From positions 62,001 to 126,000 of the forward strand of contig CAZKBQ010000002.1 in assembly GCA_964550855.1 (NCBI GenBank): a stretch of DNA of 64,000 nucleotides, in the 5' to 3' direction. The translations under genes and the position numbers were made by a program. This DNA is from JAGOBP01 sp964550855. Lineage in GTDB: Bacteria; Chloroflexota; Anaerolineae; Fen-1058. Positions 53,840 to 62,271 of this stretch are shown here, piece by piece. The first letter of the stretch is position 1; each line of letters begins with the position of its first letter. Under the pieces are notes generated by a model. That model worked only from the letters and a program-made list of their open reading frames with translations. It was not told the DNA's origin and did no database searches.

Positions 53840-53887
53840 CACGAAGAGCACGAAGGACACTGACAGGCTGTCTTCGTGCTCTTCGTG
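53840..53887. repeat. CACGAAG-word hairpin after fumB
   Basis: Perfect 16-base arms CACGAAGAGCACGAAG (53840-53855) and complement (53872-53887) with a 16-base loop; no T-run. Confidence 0.8.
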
Positions 53888-53907
53888 TTCTTCAGGGAGG
53901 AATCAAC

Positions 53908-55218
53908 ATGGCGCATCTCGCCGTCAAAGATGGTTATCATCAACTGGCCGATCGGCTGAACCGCTTCCCGCAGGGCGCACCTCCTACCGATCGGTTGTTC
54001 CAGATTCTGGCGCTGTTGTTCAGCGAGCGCGAAGCGCAGCTGGTCTCACAATTGCCCGTCAGACCGTTCACCGCGAAGAAGGCTGCGCAGATCTGGAAAG
54101 TCGGCGAGGCCGAGGCGCGCCGGACGTTGGATGAATTAGCCTCGCGCGCCATTTTGCTGGATACCGAACAGCGCGGCGAGATGGTCTACGTGTTGCCGCC
54201 GCCCATGGCGGGCTTCTTCGAATTCTCGATGATGCGCGTCCGCGACGACATCGATCAGAAGCTGCTGAGTGAACTGTTCTACGAGTACATCACTGTCGAA
54301 GACGACTTCATGCGCGCGCTGCTGCTGGACGGCGAGACGCCGTTGGGCCGGATTTTCGTCAACGAACCGGCCATCGAGCACAGCCTCGCCCAATCCGCCG
54401 ATCCGTTTCGTGCGACTTCGCTGCAAATCCTCGATTACGAGCGTGCCACGCACGTGATCGAGACGGCCGAGCACCTGGGGGTGGGCGTGTGCTACTGCCG
54501 GCATAAAGCGCAGCACACTGGCCACGCCTGCTCGATGCCGTTGGATATCTGCATGACGTTCGGCGGCACAGCCGATTCGTTGATTCGTCACGGCTACGCG
54601 CGCCGCGTGGATAAAGTGGAAGGCCGCGATCTGCTGCAAAAAGCCTACGATCTGAATCTGGTGCAGTTCGGCGACAACGTGCGTGACGGCGTGGCCTTCA
54701 TCTGCAACTGCTGCGGCTGCTGTTGCGAAGCCATGATCGGTCTGCGCAAATTCGGCGCGGAGATGCCCATCCATTCCACCAACTACCTGCCGCGCGTTGT
54801 GGAAGAAACGTGCAATGGCTGCGGCAAGTGCGTCAACATCTGCCCGGTGGAGGCCATGACGCTGGTCTCGGCCAACGATCCGCACAAGCCCAACAAGCGC
54901 AAAGCCAAACTCGACGAAGACGTGTGTCTGGGCTGCGGCGTGTGCGTGCGTGTCTGCCCGACCAAAGGCATTCTGCTGGAAGCGCGCGCCGAGCGCATCA
55001 TCACACCCGTCAACTCCGTACACCGCATCGTCTCAATGGCGATCGAGCGCGGCAACTTGCAAGACTTGATCTTCGACAATCGCGCCTTGTTCAGTCACCG
55101 CGCCATGGCCGCCATTCTCGGCGTGATCTTGCGCCTGCCGCCCATCAAGCAAGCGCTGGCAACACAGCAGGTCAAATCGCGCTATCTGGCGGCACTCACC
55201 ACCCGCCTCCGGGTGTAG
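53908..55218 (+). CDS. winged-helix/ferredoxin protein with extra cysteine motifs
   Basis: Protein of 436 residues. The first 100 residues resemble a winged helix (FTAKKAAQIWKVGEAEARRT LDELASRAIL). The middle has a CYCRHKAQHTGHAC motif and the unusual cluster CNCCGCCCEAM. The C-terminal part holds two 4Fe-4S ferredoxin motifs, CNGCGKCVNICPVEAM and CLGCGVCVRVCPTKGI. It is thus a cytosolic iron-sulfur protein that may pass electrons to, or sense redox for, the C1 pathway. Similar 'CYCRH' ferredoxins are known next to reductases, but their roles are mostly unclear. AGGGAGGAATCAAC precedes the ATG. It closes the C1 cluster. Confidence 0.82.
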   Translation: MAHLAVKDGYHQLADRLNRFPQGAPPTDRLFQILALLFSEREAQLVSQLPVRPFTAKKAAQIWKVGEAEARRTLDELASRAILLDTEQRGEMVYVLPPPMAGFFEFSMMRVRDDIDQKLLSELFYEYITVEDDFMRALLLDGETPLGRIFVNEPAIEHSLAQSADPFRATSLQILDYERATHVIETAEHLGVGVCYCRHKAQHTGHACSMPLDICMTFGGTADSLIRHGYARRVDKVEGRDLLQKAYDLNLVQFGDNVRDGVAFICNCCGCCCEAMIGLRKFGAEMPIHSTNYLPRVVEETCNGCGKCVNICPVEAMTLVSANDPHKPNKRKAKLDEDVCLGCGVCVRVCPTKGILLEARAERIITPVNSVHRIVSMAIERGNLQDLIFDNRALFSHRAMAAILGVILRLPPIKQALATQQVKSRYLAALTTRLRV

Positions 55219-55223
55219 CCCAT

Positions 55224-55252
55224 GCGGCCGGCGGCGGTCGGCTGCCGGCCGC
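55224..55252 (+). terminator. GC-rich hairpin ending the C1 cluster
   Basis: GCGGCCGGC / GCCGGCCGC with an 11-base loop directly after the stop; no T-run, so a weak call. Confidence 0.35.
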
Positions 55253-55406
55253 CGCGCAATTGATGCTGCCGGCAACCCGGGCTGTCCCTGCCGGCGGGTT
55301 TGTGTTACTATGGTATTCGTATTGGGCCGCGCCGTCACTCTTTCCGTGCTTATCCGGTAGTGTATAGTAGAGGATCGCTGCCGCACGCTGTTGGAAGGAG
55401 CCCGCC

Positions 55407-58400
55407 ATGCGGGACCAGCGCAAAACCAAAGCACAGTTGATTGCCGAGCTGGATGCCCTGCGTCGGCGCGCTGCCGAATTGGAACACCGGCTCGCTCCCC
55501 GCCCCGATCGTTCCGTGCCGTCCCGCGACCCTCACGCTGAGCCGCCAGATCAGACCGACGTGTTCTTTCAATCGGTGGTGGAAGTCTCGCCCGAGGCGAT
55601 GACGCTGACCGATCTGTCCGGCCGCATCACCTTTGCCAATGAACAAGCGGCCCGGCTGCACGGGTTCAGTGCGCCCCGAGACATGATCGGGACAAGTGTC
55701 TTCGACCTGATTACTCCCGCGCATCAGCCCGCCGCTGCCGATGCGGTGCGTCAGACCCTGGTTGGCGGCGCTGCCGGCAACGCCACCATCGAGGTCGAAC
55801 TGGCGCGCCACGATCGCACCACTTTTTGGGCCGAGCTGAACGTGACGGCCGTTCGCGATGCGCAGGGCATACCGGTAGCCGTGCTGGGCCTCATGCGCGA
55901 CATCACCGCTCAGAAGCGGACTCAACAGGAATTGGCGGATACTCGCGCCGTTCTGGAGGCGGCCGTCAGCCAGTCGTCGGTGCCGATGGTGCTGCTCAGC
56001 GTTCCCGGTGGTGTGATCGAGATTGTCAATCCGGCAATGCGCGAGCTGCTGGGGCGGCCAGACGGGCCCAGCGAGGTCGGTCGGCCGCTAGCCGAAATTG
56101 ATCGATCGTGGACGATGCTCGACGCTGAGGGTCAGCCGCTGCGCGCCGATCACTTGCCGGCCGTGCTGGCCTTGCAAGGCGTCAGCACCATCTTGAATGC
56201 CGAGATGAAAGTGCGCCGCCAGGACGGCTCGGTGCGCTCGGTTCTGGTCAACGTCGTTCCGATTCACAATCCGGCCGGTCAACAGATCGCAGCCTTCGGG
56301 GTGGCTGTGGATATTACGGTGCGCCAGGAATTGGCAGAGGCGCTGCGCGCCAGCGAGGCAAAATTCCGCGCCGTGATTGAGCAGGCTGGTGAAGCGATTG
56401 CATTGTTCGACGAAGATTTTCATTGCATGGACGTTAACGCCGCCCTTGAACGGTTGACGGCTGTGGCGCGCGAAGCATGGCTGGGCCTGACCACCTGGGA
56501 GATCAACCTGCGTTTTATGCCACCGTCCCAGCGCACGCCCGACGCGGAAGCGCGCTTCAAGGCCACTGCCCAGGCCGTGATGGCAGGGCAGTCCATCGGA
56601 CCGTTCGAGGTATCGATCTACCGGCCCGACGGCGAAATCCGAACCGTCCATATGTCGATCTTTCCGATTCAGGCCATGCAGCGTCGTCTGCTGGGCTGTC
56701 TCCTGATCGACATCACCGATCGGCAGCGCATCGAGGAGGCTTTGCGCCAGAGCGAGCAGCGGTTTCGAACGCTGATTGAGAATCAGGGCGAAGGGCTGGG
56801 CCTGGTTGACGCCGACGAGAATTTTATGTTTGCCAACCCGGCCGCGGCCGATGTCTTTGGCGTGACGGACGGGCTGGTCGGGCACAACCTCAGGGAATTC
56901 GTCGACGACGAGCAATACACGCTGATTAAGCACGAGACTCAAGCCCGGCAGCGCGGGCTGAAAAGCATTTATGAGATCGCGATCCGCCGTCCCGATGGTC
57001 AGACGCGCAACCTGATCGTCACCGCCGTGCCCCAGATCGACGATCGCGGCCGGTTTGTAGGTGCGTTTGGTGTGTTCCGCGACATCACGGCCCGCAAGCA
57101 AGCCGAAGCTGCGCTGCAGACTGCCTTCCGGCGCTTTCAAATCATCCTGTCGAGCCTGTACGGCGGCGTCCTGGTGGTAAACAGCAGCGACCGCGTCGAG
57201 TTTGCCAATCAGGCTTTCTGCGATCTGTTCGATCTGGACGTGCCGCCCGACGACCTGCTCGGGTTGACAGCGCCGGACATGCTGCAGAAAATTCAGCATG
57301 TCTATGCCGATCCACCGGCCGCATTGGCCCGCATTCAAGAGATAGTCGCCAACGGACGGCCGCTCAGGGGCGAGGAGATCGCCATGAGCGGCAACCGAAC
57401 TTATCTGCGGGACTTTATCCCGATCGTTATTGAGGCGCGATCCCACGGTCGCCTGTGGCATCACCAGGACATCACCGAGCGCAAACAGACCGAGGAATAT
57501 ATTCAGCGGTTGAATTCTGAACTGGAACAGCGTGTGATCGAGCGGACGATGGAATTGCAGGCGGCCAATGAAGCGCTGCAGGACGACATCCACCATCGCC
57601 AACGCATCGAGGAGATGCTGCGCCGATCGGAGCAGCGGTATCGCACCCTGTTTGAAAGCGCCGGCGACGCCATCTTCATTCTCGATCTGGAAGGCCGCTT
57701 CATCGAAGTCAACCGCGTGGCGTGCGAGCGCTACGGTTACACGCTGGACGAGATGCGACAGCTGAACGTGGCTGAACTCTATCCCCTCGATCAGCGGCCG
57801 CAGGTGCCGCCCCGGCTGGCGCAGACCCGACATCTGGGAGAGAACCATTTTGAAGCCATGCATCAACGGCGCGACGGCTCCCCGATACCGGTCGATGTGA
57901 ACAGCCGCGTCATCGAGTATGGCGGACAGCCTGCCATTCTGGGCATTGTTCGTGACATCACCGAGCGCAAGCATACTGAGCAGACGCTGCGTCGATACGG
58001 CACCGAGCAAACCGCCCTGTACAATACCGCCCTGCTGTTAAACGCCCAGTTGGATGTGTCGGCGCTGCTGCAGCTCATCGTCGAGCAGGCGGCCAGCCTG
58101 CTGAGCATATCGGCGGGCGGCGTGTATCTGTATGATCAGCAGCGTGATGTGCTGGTACTGGCGGTCGGGCTGGATTTCTACACCGAATACCTTGGGGCCG
58201 AATTGAGGCCCGGTGAAGGCCTGTCGGGGCGGGCCTTTCAGCAGCGCACTGTGCTGAGATTGGACGATTACCAGCGCTGGGATGGGCAGGCCGCCGCTTA
58301 TCGCCATGAGTCCCGCATCCACTCGGTAATTGCCGCGCCGCTGGCCAGCACGCATGCCGTGTTGGGCGTGCTGTTCGTGGTGAGCAATCAGCACCGGCCG

Positions 58401-59276
58401 CCGTTTGACGATCATGACAAGCAGCTGGTGGAACTTTTTGCCGCCAATGCCGCCGTGGCGCTGGAGAATGCACAGCTCTACGAACGACAGCAGGAGCAGT
58501 ATCGCCGCCTGCAAGAGGCCCAGACCCGGCTGATTCAGGCCGAAAAAATGTCGGCGCTGGGGCGGCTGATCGCGTCGATCTCGCACGAAATCAACAATCC
58601 GCTGCAAGCCGTACAGGGCTGCCTGACCCTGGTGCGCGAGGGCATTGAAGAGGCCGAAAATCTGGAGCGCGCCGCGGCGGCGGACTGGCAGCGCGATCTG
58701 GACGTGGCCGCCGCCGAGGTCCAACGCATTGCCGGCATCGTGCAGCGCCTGCGCGATTTCTACCGTCCACCGCGCAGCGGACACCAAAGGGTGGACGTAG
58801 CGGCCGTTCTGGATACGGTGCTGGCGCTGACTGCCAAACAGCTGCAGCACAGCAACATCGCCGTGGAGCGCGTCGTGGCGACCGATTCACCCCTGATCGT
58901 AAACACCAACGCCGATCAACTGAAGCAGGTCATCCTGAACCTGGTGCTCAACGCCGTCGACGCCATGCCCGAGGGCGGCCGCCTGCGGGTGGCCGTCGCC
59001 CCCGACATGCTGCTCCGCCCGGCGGGCATGCAGGCTGGGGTGCGCATTGATCTTAGCGATAACGGACGTGGGATACCGGCGGACATTCTGCCCCACATCT
59101 TCGAACCATTCTTCACCACCAAAGAGAACGGTTCCGGCCTGGGGCTGGCCATCAGTTATGAGCTGGTAAAGACATTGGGCGGCGACATCAGCGCCTCAAG
59201 CACACCGGAAGCGGGCGCCACCTTCTCCATTCAACTGCCGGTCGATACGGTGACCGATCCCGAGGTGACGGTATGA
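55407..59276 (+). CDS. sensor histidine kinase with six PAS domains and a GAF domain
   Basis: Protein of 1289 residues with no membrane helix, so a cytosolic sensor. A short coiled coil (1-35) leads to six PAS units at about 50-175, 180-312, 315-445, 447-570, 575-695 and 735-860, each ending in a PAC-type motif such as RDITAQK, DITDRQR, RDITARK or RDITERK. A coiled coil (about 695-735) precedes the last one. A GAF domain covers about 875-1030, then HisKA with the phosphoacceptor His in SISHEINNPLQ (about residue 1058) and the ATPase domain (NAVDAMPEGG, DNGRGIP, GSGLGLAISY). The HEINNPLQ form belongs to the HPK4/NtrB-like group. It overlaps the regulator gene by four bases. Confidence 0.92.
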   Translation: MRDQRKTKAQLIAELDALRRRAAELEHRLAPRPDRSVPSRDPHAEPPDQTDVFFQSVVEVSPEAMTLTDLSGRITFANEQAARLHGFSAPRDMIGTSVFDLITPAHQPAAADAVRQTLVGGAAGNATIEVELARHDRTTFWAELNVTAVRDAQGIPVAVLGLMRDITAQKRTQQELADTRAVLEAAVSQSSVPMVLLSVPGGVIEIVNPAMRELLGRPDGPSEVGRPLAEIDRSWTMLDAEGQPLRADHLPAVLALQGVSTILNAEMKVRRQDGSVRSVLVNVVPIHNPAGQQIAAFGVAVDITVRQELAEALRASEAKFRAVIEQAGEAIALFDEDFHCMDVNAALERLTAVAREAWLGLTTWEINLRFMPPSQRTPDAEARFKATAQAVMAGQSIGPFEVSIYRPDGEIRTVHMSIFPIQAMQRRLLGCLLIDITDRQRIEEALRQSEQRFRTLIENQGEGLGLVDADENFMFANPAAADVFGVTDGLVGHNLREFVDDEQYTLIKHETQARQRGLKSIYEIAIRRPDGQTRNLIVTAVPQIDDRGRFVGAFGVFRDITARKQAEAALQTAFRRFQIILSSLYGGVLVVNSSDRVEFANQAFCDLFDLDVPPDDLLGLTAPDMLQKIQHVYADPPAALARIQEIVANGRPLRGEEIAMSGNRTYLRDFIPIVIEARSHGRLWHHQDITERKQTEEYIQRLNSELEQRVIERTMELQAANEALQDDIHHRQRIEEMLRRSEQRYRTLFESAGDAIFILDLEGRFIEVNRVACERYGYTLDEMRQLNVAELYPLDQRPQVPPRLAQTRHLGENHFEAMHQRRDGSPIPVDVNSRVIEYGGQPAILGIVRDITERKHTEQTLRRYGTEQTALYNTALLLNAQLDVSALLQLIVEQAASLLSISAGGVYLYDQQRDVLVLAVGLDFYTEYLGAELRPGEGLSGRAFQQRTVLRLDDYQRWDGQAAAYRHESRIHSVIAAPLASTHAVLGVLFVVSNQHRPPFDDHDKQLVELFAANAAVALENAQLYERQQEQYRRLQEAQTRLIQAEKMSALGRLIASISHEINNPLQAVQGCLTLVREGIEEAENLERAAAADWQRDLDVAAAEVQRIAGIVQRLRDFYRPPRSGHQRVDVAAVLDTVLALTAKQLQHSNIAVERVVATDSPLIVNTNADQLKQVILNLVLNAVDAMPEGGRLRVAVAPDMLLRPAGMQAGVRIDLSDNGRGIPADILPHIFEPFFTTKENGSGLGLAISYELVKTLGGDISASSTPEAGATFSIQLPVDTVTDPEVTV

Positions 59277-60025
59277 GCATTCCCGATCAATCCCCGGCGA
59301 TTCTGGTGGTTGATGATGAGGACGGCATTCGATACTTTCTGGAACGGTTTCTGGCGCGCGAGGGCTTTCGGGTGGCTGTGGCCGCCAGCGGCGACGCCGC
59401 ACTGGAACGGCTGAACGTCGAAGAATTCGACATTGTGCTGCTGGATTTAAAGATGAAGGGCGTTGGCGGGCTGGAAGTCCTGGCCGAGTTGCGCCGACGC
59501 TGGCCGGCCACCAGCGTCATCATCTTGACAGCCCACGCCTCACTGGAGTCGGCGGTCGAAGCGCTGCGCAATGGCGCGCACGATTATTTGTTCAAGCCTT
59601 GCAAGACGCTCGACTTGCGCGAGAGTATCCGCACCGGGCTGATCAAGCGCCAGGAGCAGCTGCGCCGATCGGCTGCGGGTCCGATCGAGCCGGAGATGCC
59701 CGCCGCGCCCGGCCACCCCGATCGGTTCTTGCAGCACAGCGGCCTGATCGTCGACTCCATTCGGCACATCATCACGCTGGACGGCGTGCTGCTGGAACTC
59801 AGCCCAACCGAATTTGATCTCCTGGCCTATTTGGTCAGCGAGTCGCCCCGCGTCGTGCCGCCACAAGAGCTGATCCGTGAAGTGCAGGGCTACACAAGTG
59901 ATCCGGCCGAAGCGGCCGAAACCATCCGGTCACACATCTATCATATCCGCCGCAAAGTGCAGATCGCCGCCGGGCGCAACATCATCCGCACCGTGCGCGG
60001 CGTGGGATATGTACTGACCGATTAG
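59273..60025 (+). CDS. OmpR/PhoB-type response regulator
   Basis: Protein of 250 residues: a receiver domain (1-125) with acidic pocket VDDEDG, phosphoacceptor Asp 58 in VLLDLKMKG, LTAHAS and the Lys in LFKPCK, and a winged-helix DNA-binding domain (about 150-250) with LSPTEFDLLAYLV, IRSHIYHIRRKV and TVRGVGYVL. The start overlaps the kinase stop (ATGA), so the six-PAS kinase is the natural partner. A direct repeat with 11-base spacing in the downstream gap is a candidate target. Confidence 0.94.
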   Translation: MSIPDQSPAILVVDDEDGIRYFLERFLAREGFRVAVAASGDAALERLNVEEFDIVLLDLKMKGVGGLEVLAELRRRWPATSVIILTAHASLESAVEALRNGAHDYLFKPCKTLDLRESIRTGLIKRQEQLRRSAAGPIEPEMPAAPGHPDRFLQHSGLIVDSIRHIITLDGVLLELSPTEFDLLAYLVSESPRVVPPQELIREVQGYTSDPAEAAETIRSHIYHIRRKVQIAAGRNIIRTVRGVGYVLTD

Positions 60026-60116
60026 GTCGTCCCCGCGCGTTTCAGTGTGTCTTGAGCCGCGCCGCCACTCTCCAGGCCGCGCTTGCGGGCAGCCGATTCT
60101 CGGTTTCCACGGAACG

Positions 60117-60133
60117 TTCATGCAACCTTCATG
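60117..60133 (+). promoter_or_regulatory. candidate OmpR/PhoB-type box
   Basis: TTCATG occurs twice (60117-60122 and 60128-60133) at the 11-base interval typical of this regulator class, ending nine bases before the -35 below. Confidence 0.45.
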
Positions 60134-60141
60134 GTTCTTTT

Positions 60142-60171
60142 TTGAACTTGCATAGCGCCTCGTTGTATGCT
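60142..60171 (+). promoter_or_regulatory. promoter of the second kinase gene
   Basis: TTGAAC, an 18-base spacer and TATGCT, 37 bases before the ATG at 60208. The weak hexamers would suit activation from the adjoining direct repeat. Confidence 0.45.
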
Positions 60172-60207
60172 GGCCTCAGGTTCACGCTTAACGACCCGGA
60201 CGAGGCC

Positions 60208-62271
60208 ATGTCTGCCGCCAAAGTTTTCATCGTCGAAGATCAAAGTGCACTCGCCCTCGATTTGAAGGCCCGCCTTGGCGACCTGGGCTACCTGATAGTC
60301 GGCATCGTCAGCACGGGCGAAGCCGCCATCCAGCAATCGGCCATGGCGCGGCCCGACGTTGTCCTGATGGACATCGCCCTCACAGGCCCGATGGACAGCG
60401 TGGACACCGCAGGCTACATCCGCCAGCATCTGGGCATTCCCGTGATCTTCCTGGCAGCTGATTCGGACGAGCAGACCCTGCAGCGCGCCGGCGTGACCGA
60501 ACCGTATGGCTACATCCTGACGCCCTTTGAAGATCGTGAAGTCGCGACGATCATTGAGATGACGTTGTGTAAGCACCGGCTGGAACGCCGGCTGAGCGAA
60601 CACGAGGCGCGATTCCGCGCGCTGCTGGAGAACGCCAGTGACATCATTGCGGTGTTCGACGCAGCCGGTCAATTGACCTATGCCAGCCCGGCCAGCGTGC
60701 GGCTGTTCGGCCTCTCGCCGTTGACGTTGCTGACCGACCTGCTGTCCGCCCATGTTTCGCCGGATGATGTCGGACGGATGCTGGATGTCTGGCGTGCAGT
60801 GCGGGCGCAGTCGGGCGCGTCGCGGTCGATGGGTGAAGTCCAGGTGCGCATTGGCGATGGCACGTGGCGCACCCTGACCGGCACGGTGACCAACCTGCTG
60901 GCCGATCCCACCCTCCCGGGGATGATCGTTAACGCTTACGACATCACGTCGCACACGAGCGCCCAAGAGACGCTGGAGCGGTTGTTCATCGCCGAACAGC
61001 GCCACGCGCGAGAACTGGCCGCGCTCAACGTGGCTTTCCGCACGATGGCCTCCAGCCTGGAACTGCCGCGTGTGCTGGCCGCCATCACCGATGAGCTCAA
61101 ACGGCTGATCGAGGCCGAGAGCGTGTCGGTGCTGCTGCTCCATGAAGACGAGTTGGAGTTTGTGGCGGCTTCAGGCCCCGGCGCCGACGCGCTGGTGGGC
61201 ACACGGCTGCCGGCTGCGGCCGGCCTGGCCGGCGCGGTGCTGCGAAGCCGGGCGCCATTGATGGTTACCGACGCCCAGCTGGACGAGCGTTTCTATCGGG
61301 CCATTGATGTGCAGACGGGCCTCACGACACGCAGCCTGCTGGCCGTGCCGCTGCTCAAAGACGGCTGCGCGATCGGGGTGATGGAAGCGCTGAATAAAAC
61401 GGCCGACCGCTTCAACGCGCACGATCTTGATCTGATGCAGGCCATCGCCGGCTCGGCCGTAATTGCGCTGGAGAATGCGCGGCTGTATGAGACACTGCGC
61501 GATCACAATCGCCGCTTGCAGGCGGCCCAGCCGCGTTTGATTCAGACGGAAAAGATGGCTGCGCTGGGGCGGCTGACCGCGTCGCTGGCGCACGAGATCA
61601 ATAATCCGCTGCAGGTGCTGCAGGGTGCCCTCGGCCTCATCGGTGAGGCGCTGGACGAGCTGGCCCAGGCCGGATCCGCAGCCGGGGCGCAGTCCGTAAT
61701 TCGATCGCATGTCGAAATGGCCCTGGACGAGGTGGATCGGTTGGCACAGTCAGTCCATCGGCTGCGTGATTTCGCCCAATCCGGCCGGTCGCCACTGCAG
61801 ACTGTAGATCTGGGCAGCATGATCGGACAGGTGTTGGATCTGACTGCGCCGTGGATCGCGGCGCACCAGATTACGGTTGACAGGCGAGAGCCAGTGGCGG
61901 CAGCTGAGCGCGAGATTGTGGCCAGCCCCGATTACCTCAAACAGCTCTTGTTGAATCTGGTGTTGAACGCCATTGATACGATGCCGCAGGGTGGCGTCTT
62001 GCGACTTGAAACCAGGGCCGGGATGCGCGGTGGTGAAGGGGGACTTCACATTGCCATCAGCGACACCGGCCCAAATATTCCGGCCGCCTTGTTGCCGCGC
62101 GTTTTTGAGCCTTTTCAAGCGGTGCGAGCCAACGACTCCAGCCTGGGACTGTCCATTTGCTACGAGCTGGCTGCTTCGCTGGGCGGCAAGATTCAGGTTA
62201 CGAGCGAGCATAACCGGGGCACCACTTTCGCCGTCTGGCTGCCCAGTTCACCCGGGGAGAATGCGTCATGA
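60208..62271 (+). CDS. REC-PAS-GAF histidine kinase
   Basis: Protein of 687 residues. An N-terminal receiver (1-125, Asp 55 in VLMDIALTG) is followed by PAS (about 130-250), GAF (about 265-435), HisKA with His in SLAHEINNPLQ (about residue 460) and the ATPase domain with NAIDTMPQGG and SSLGLSICYEL. The G1 box reads SDTGPNIPA, so the central Gly is kept but the box is not canonical (DxGxGI). A kinase with an N-terminal receiver takes a phosphate from another kinase, so this is a relay step below the six-PAS kinase. The ATG at 60208 was chosen since earlier in-frame starts fall upstream of the receiver. It overlaps the next gene by four bases. Confidence 0.9.
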   Translation: MSAAKVFIVEDQSALALDLKARLGDLGYLIVGIVSTGEAAIQQSAMARPDVVLMDIALTGPMDSVDTAGYIRQHLGIPVIFLAADSDEQTLQRAGVTEPYGYILTPFEDREVATIIEMTLCKHRLERRLSEHEARFRALLENASDIIAVFDAAGQLTYASPASVRLFGLSPLTLLTDLLSAHVSPDDVGRMLDVWRAVRAQSGASRSMGEVQVRIGDGTWRTLTGTVTNLLADPTLPGMIVNAYDITSHTSAQETLERLFIAEQRHARELAALNVAFRTMASSLELPRVLAAITDELKRLIEAESVSVLLLHEDELEFVAASGPGADALVGTRLPAAAGLAGAVLRSRAPLMVTDAQLDERFYRAIDVQTGLTTRSLLAVPLLKDGCAIGVMEALNKTADRFNAHDLDLMQAIAGSAVIALENARLYETLRDHNRRLQAAQPRLIQTEKMAALGRLTASLAHEINNPLQVLQGALGLIGEALDELAQAGSAAGAQSVIRSHVEMALDEVDRLAQSVHRLRDFAQSGRSPLQTVDLGSMIGQVLDLTAPWIAAHQITVDRREPVAAAEREIVASPDYLKQLLLNLVLNAIDTMPQGGVLRLETRAGMRGGEGGLHIAISDTGPNIPAALLPRVFEPFQAVRANDSSLGLSICYELAASLGGKIQVTSEHNRGTTFAVWLPSSPGENAS

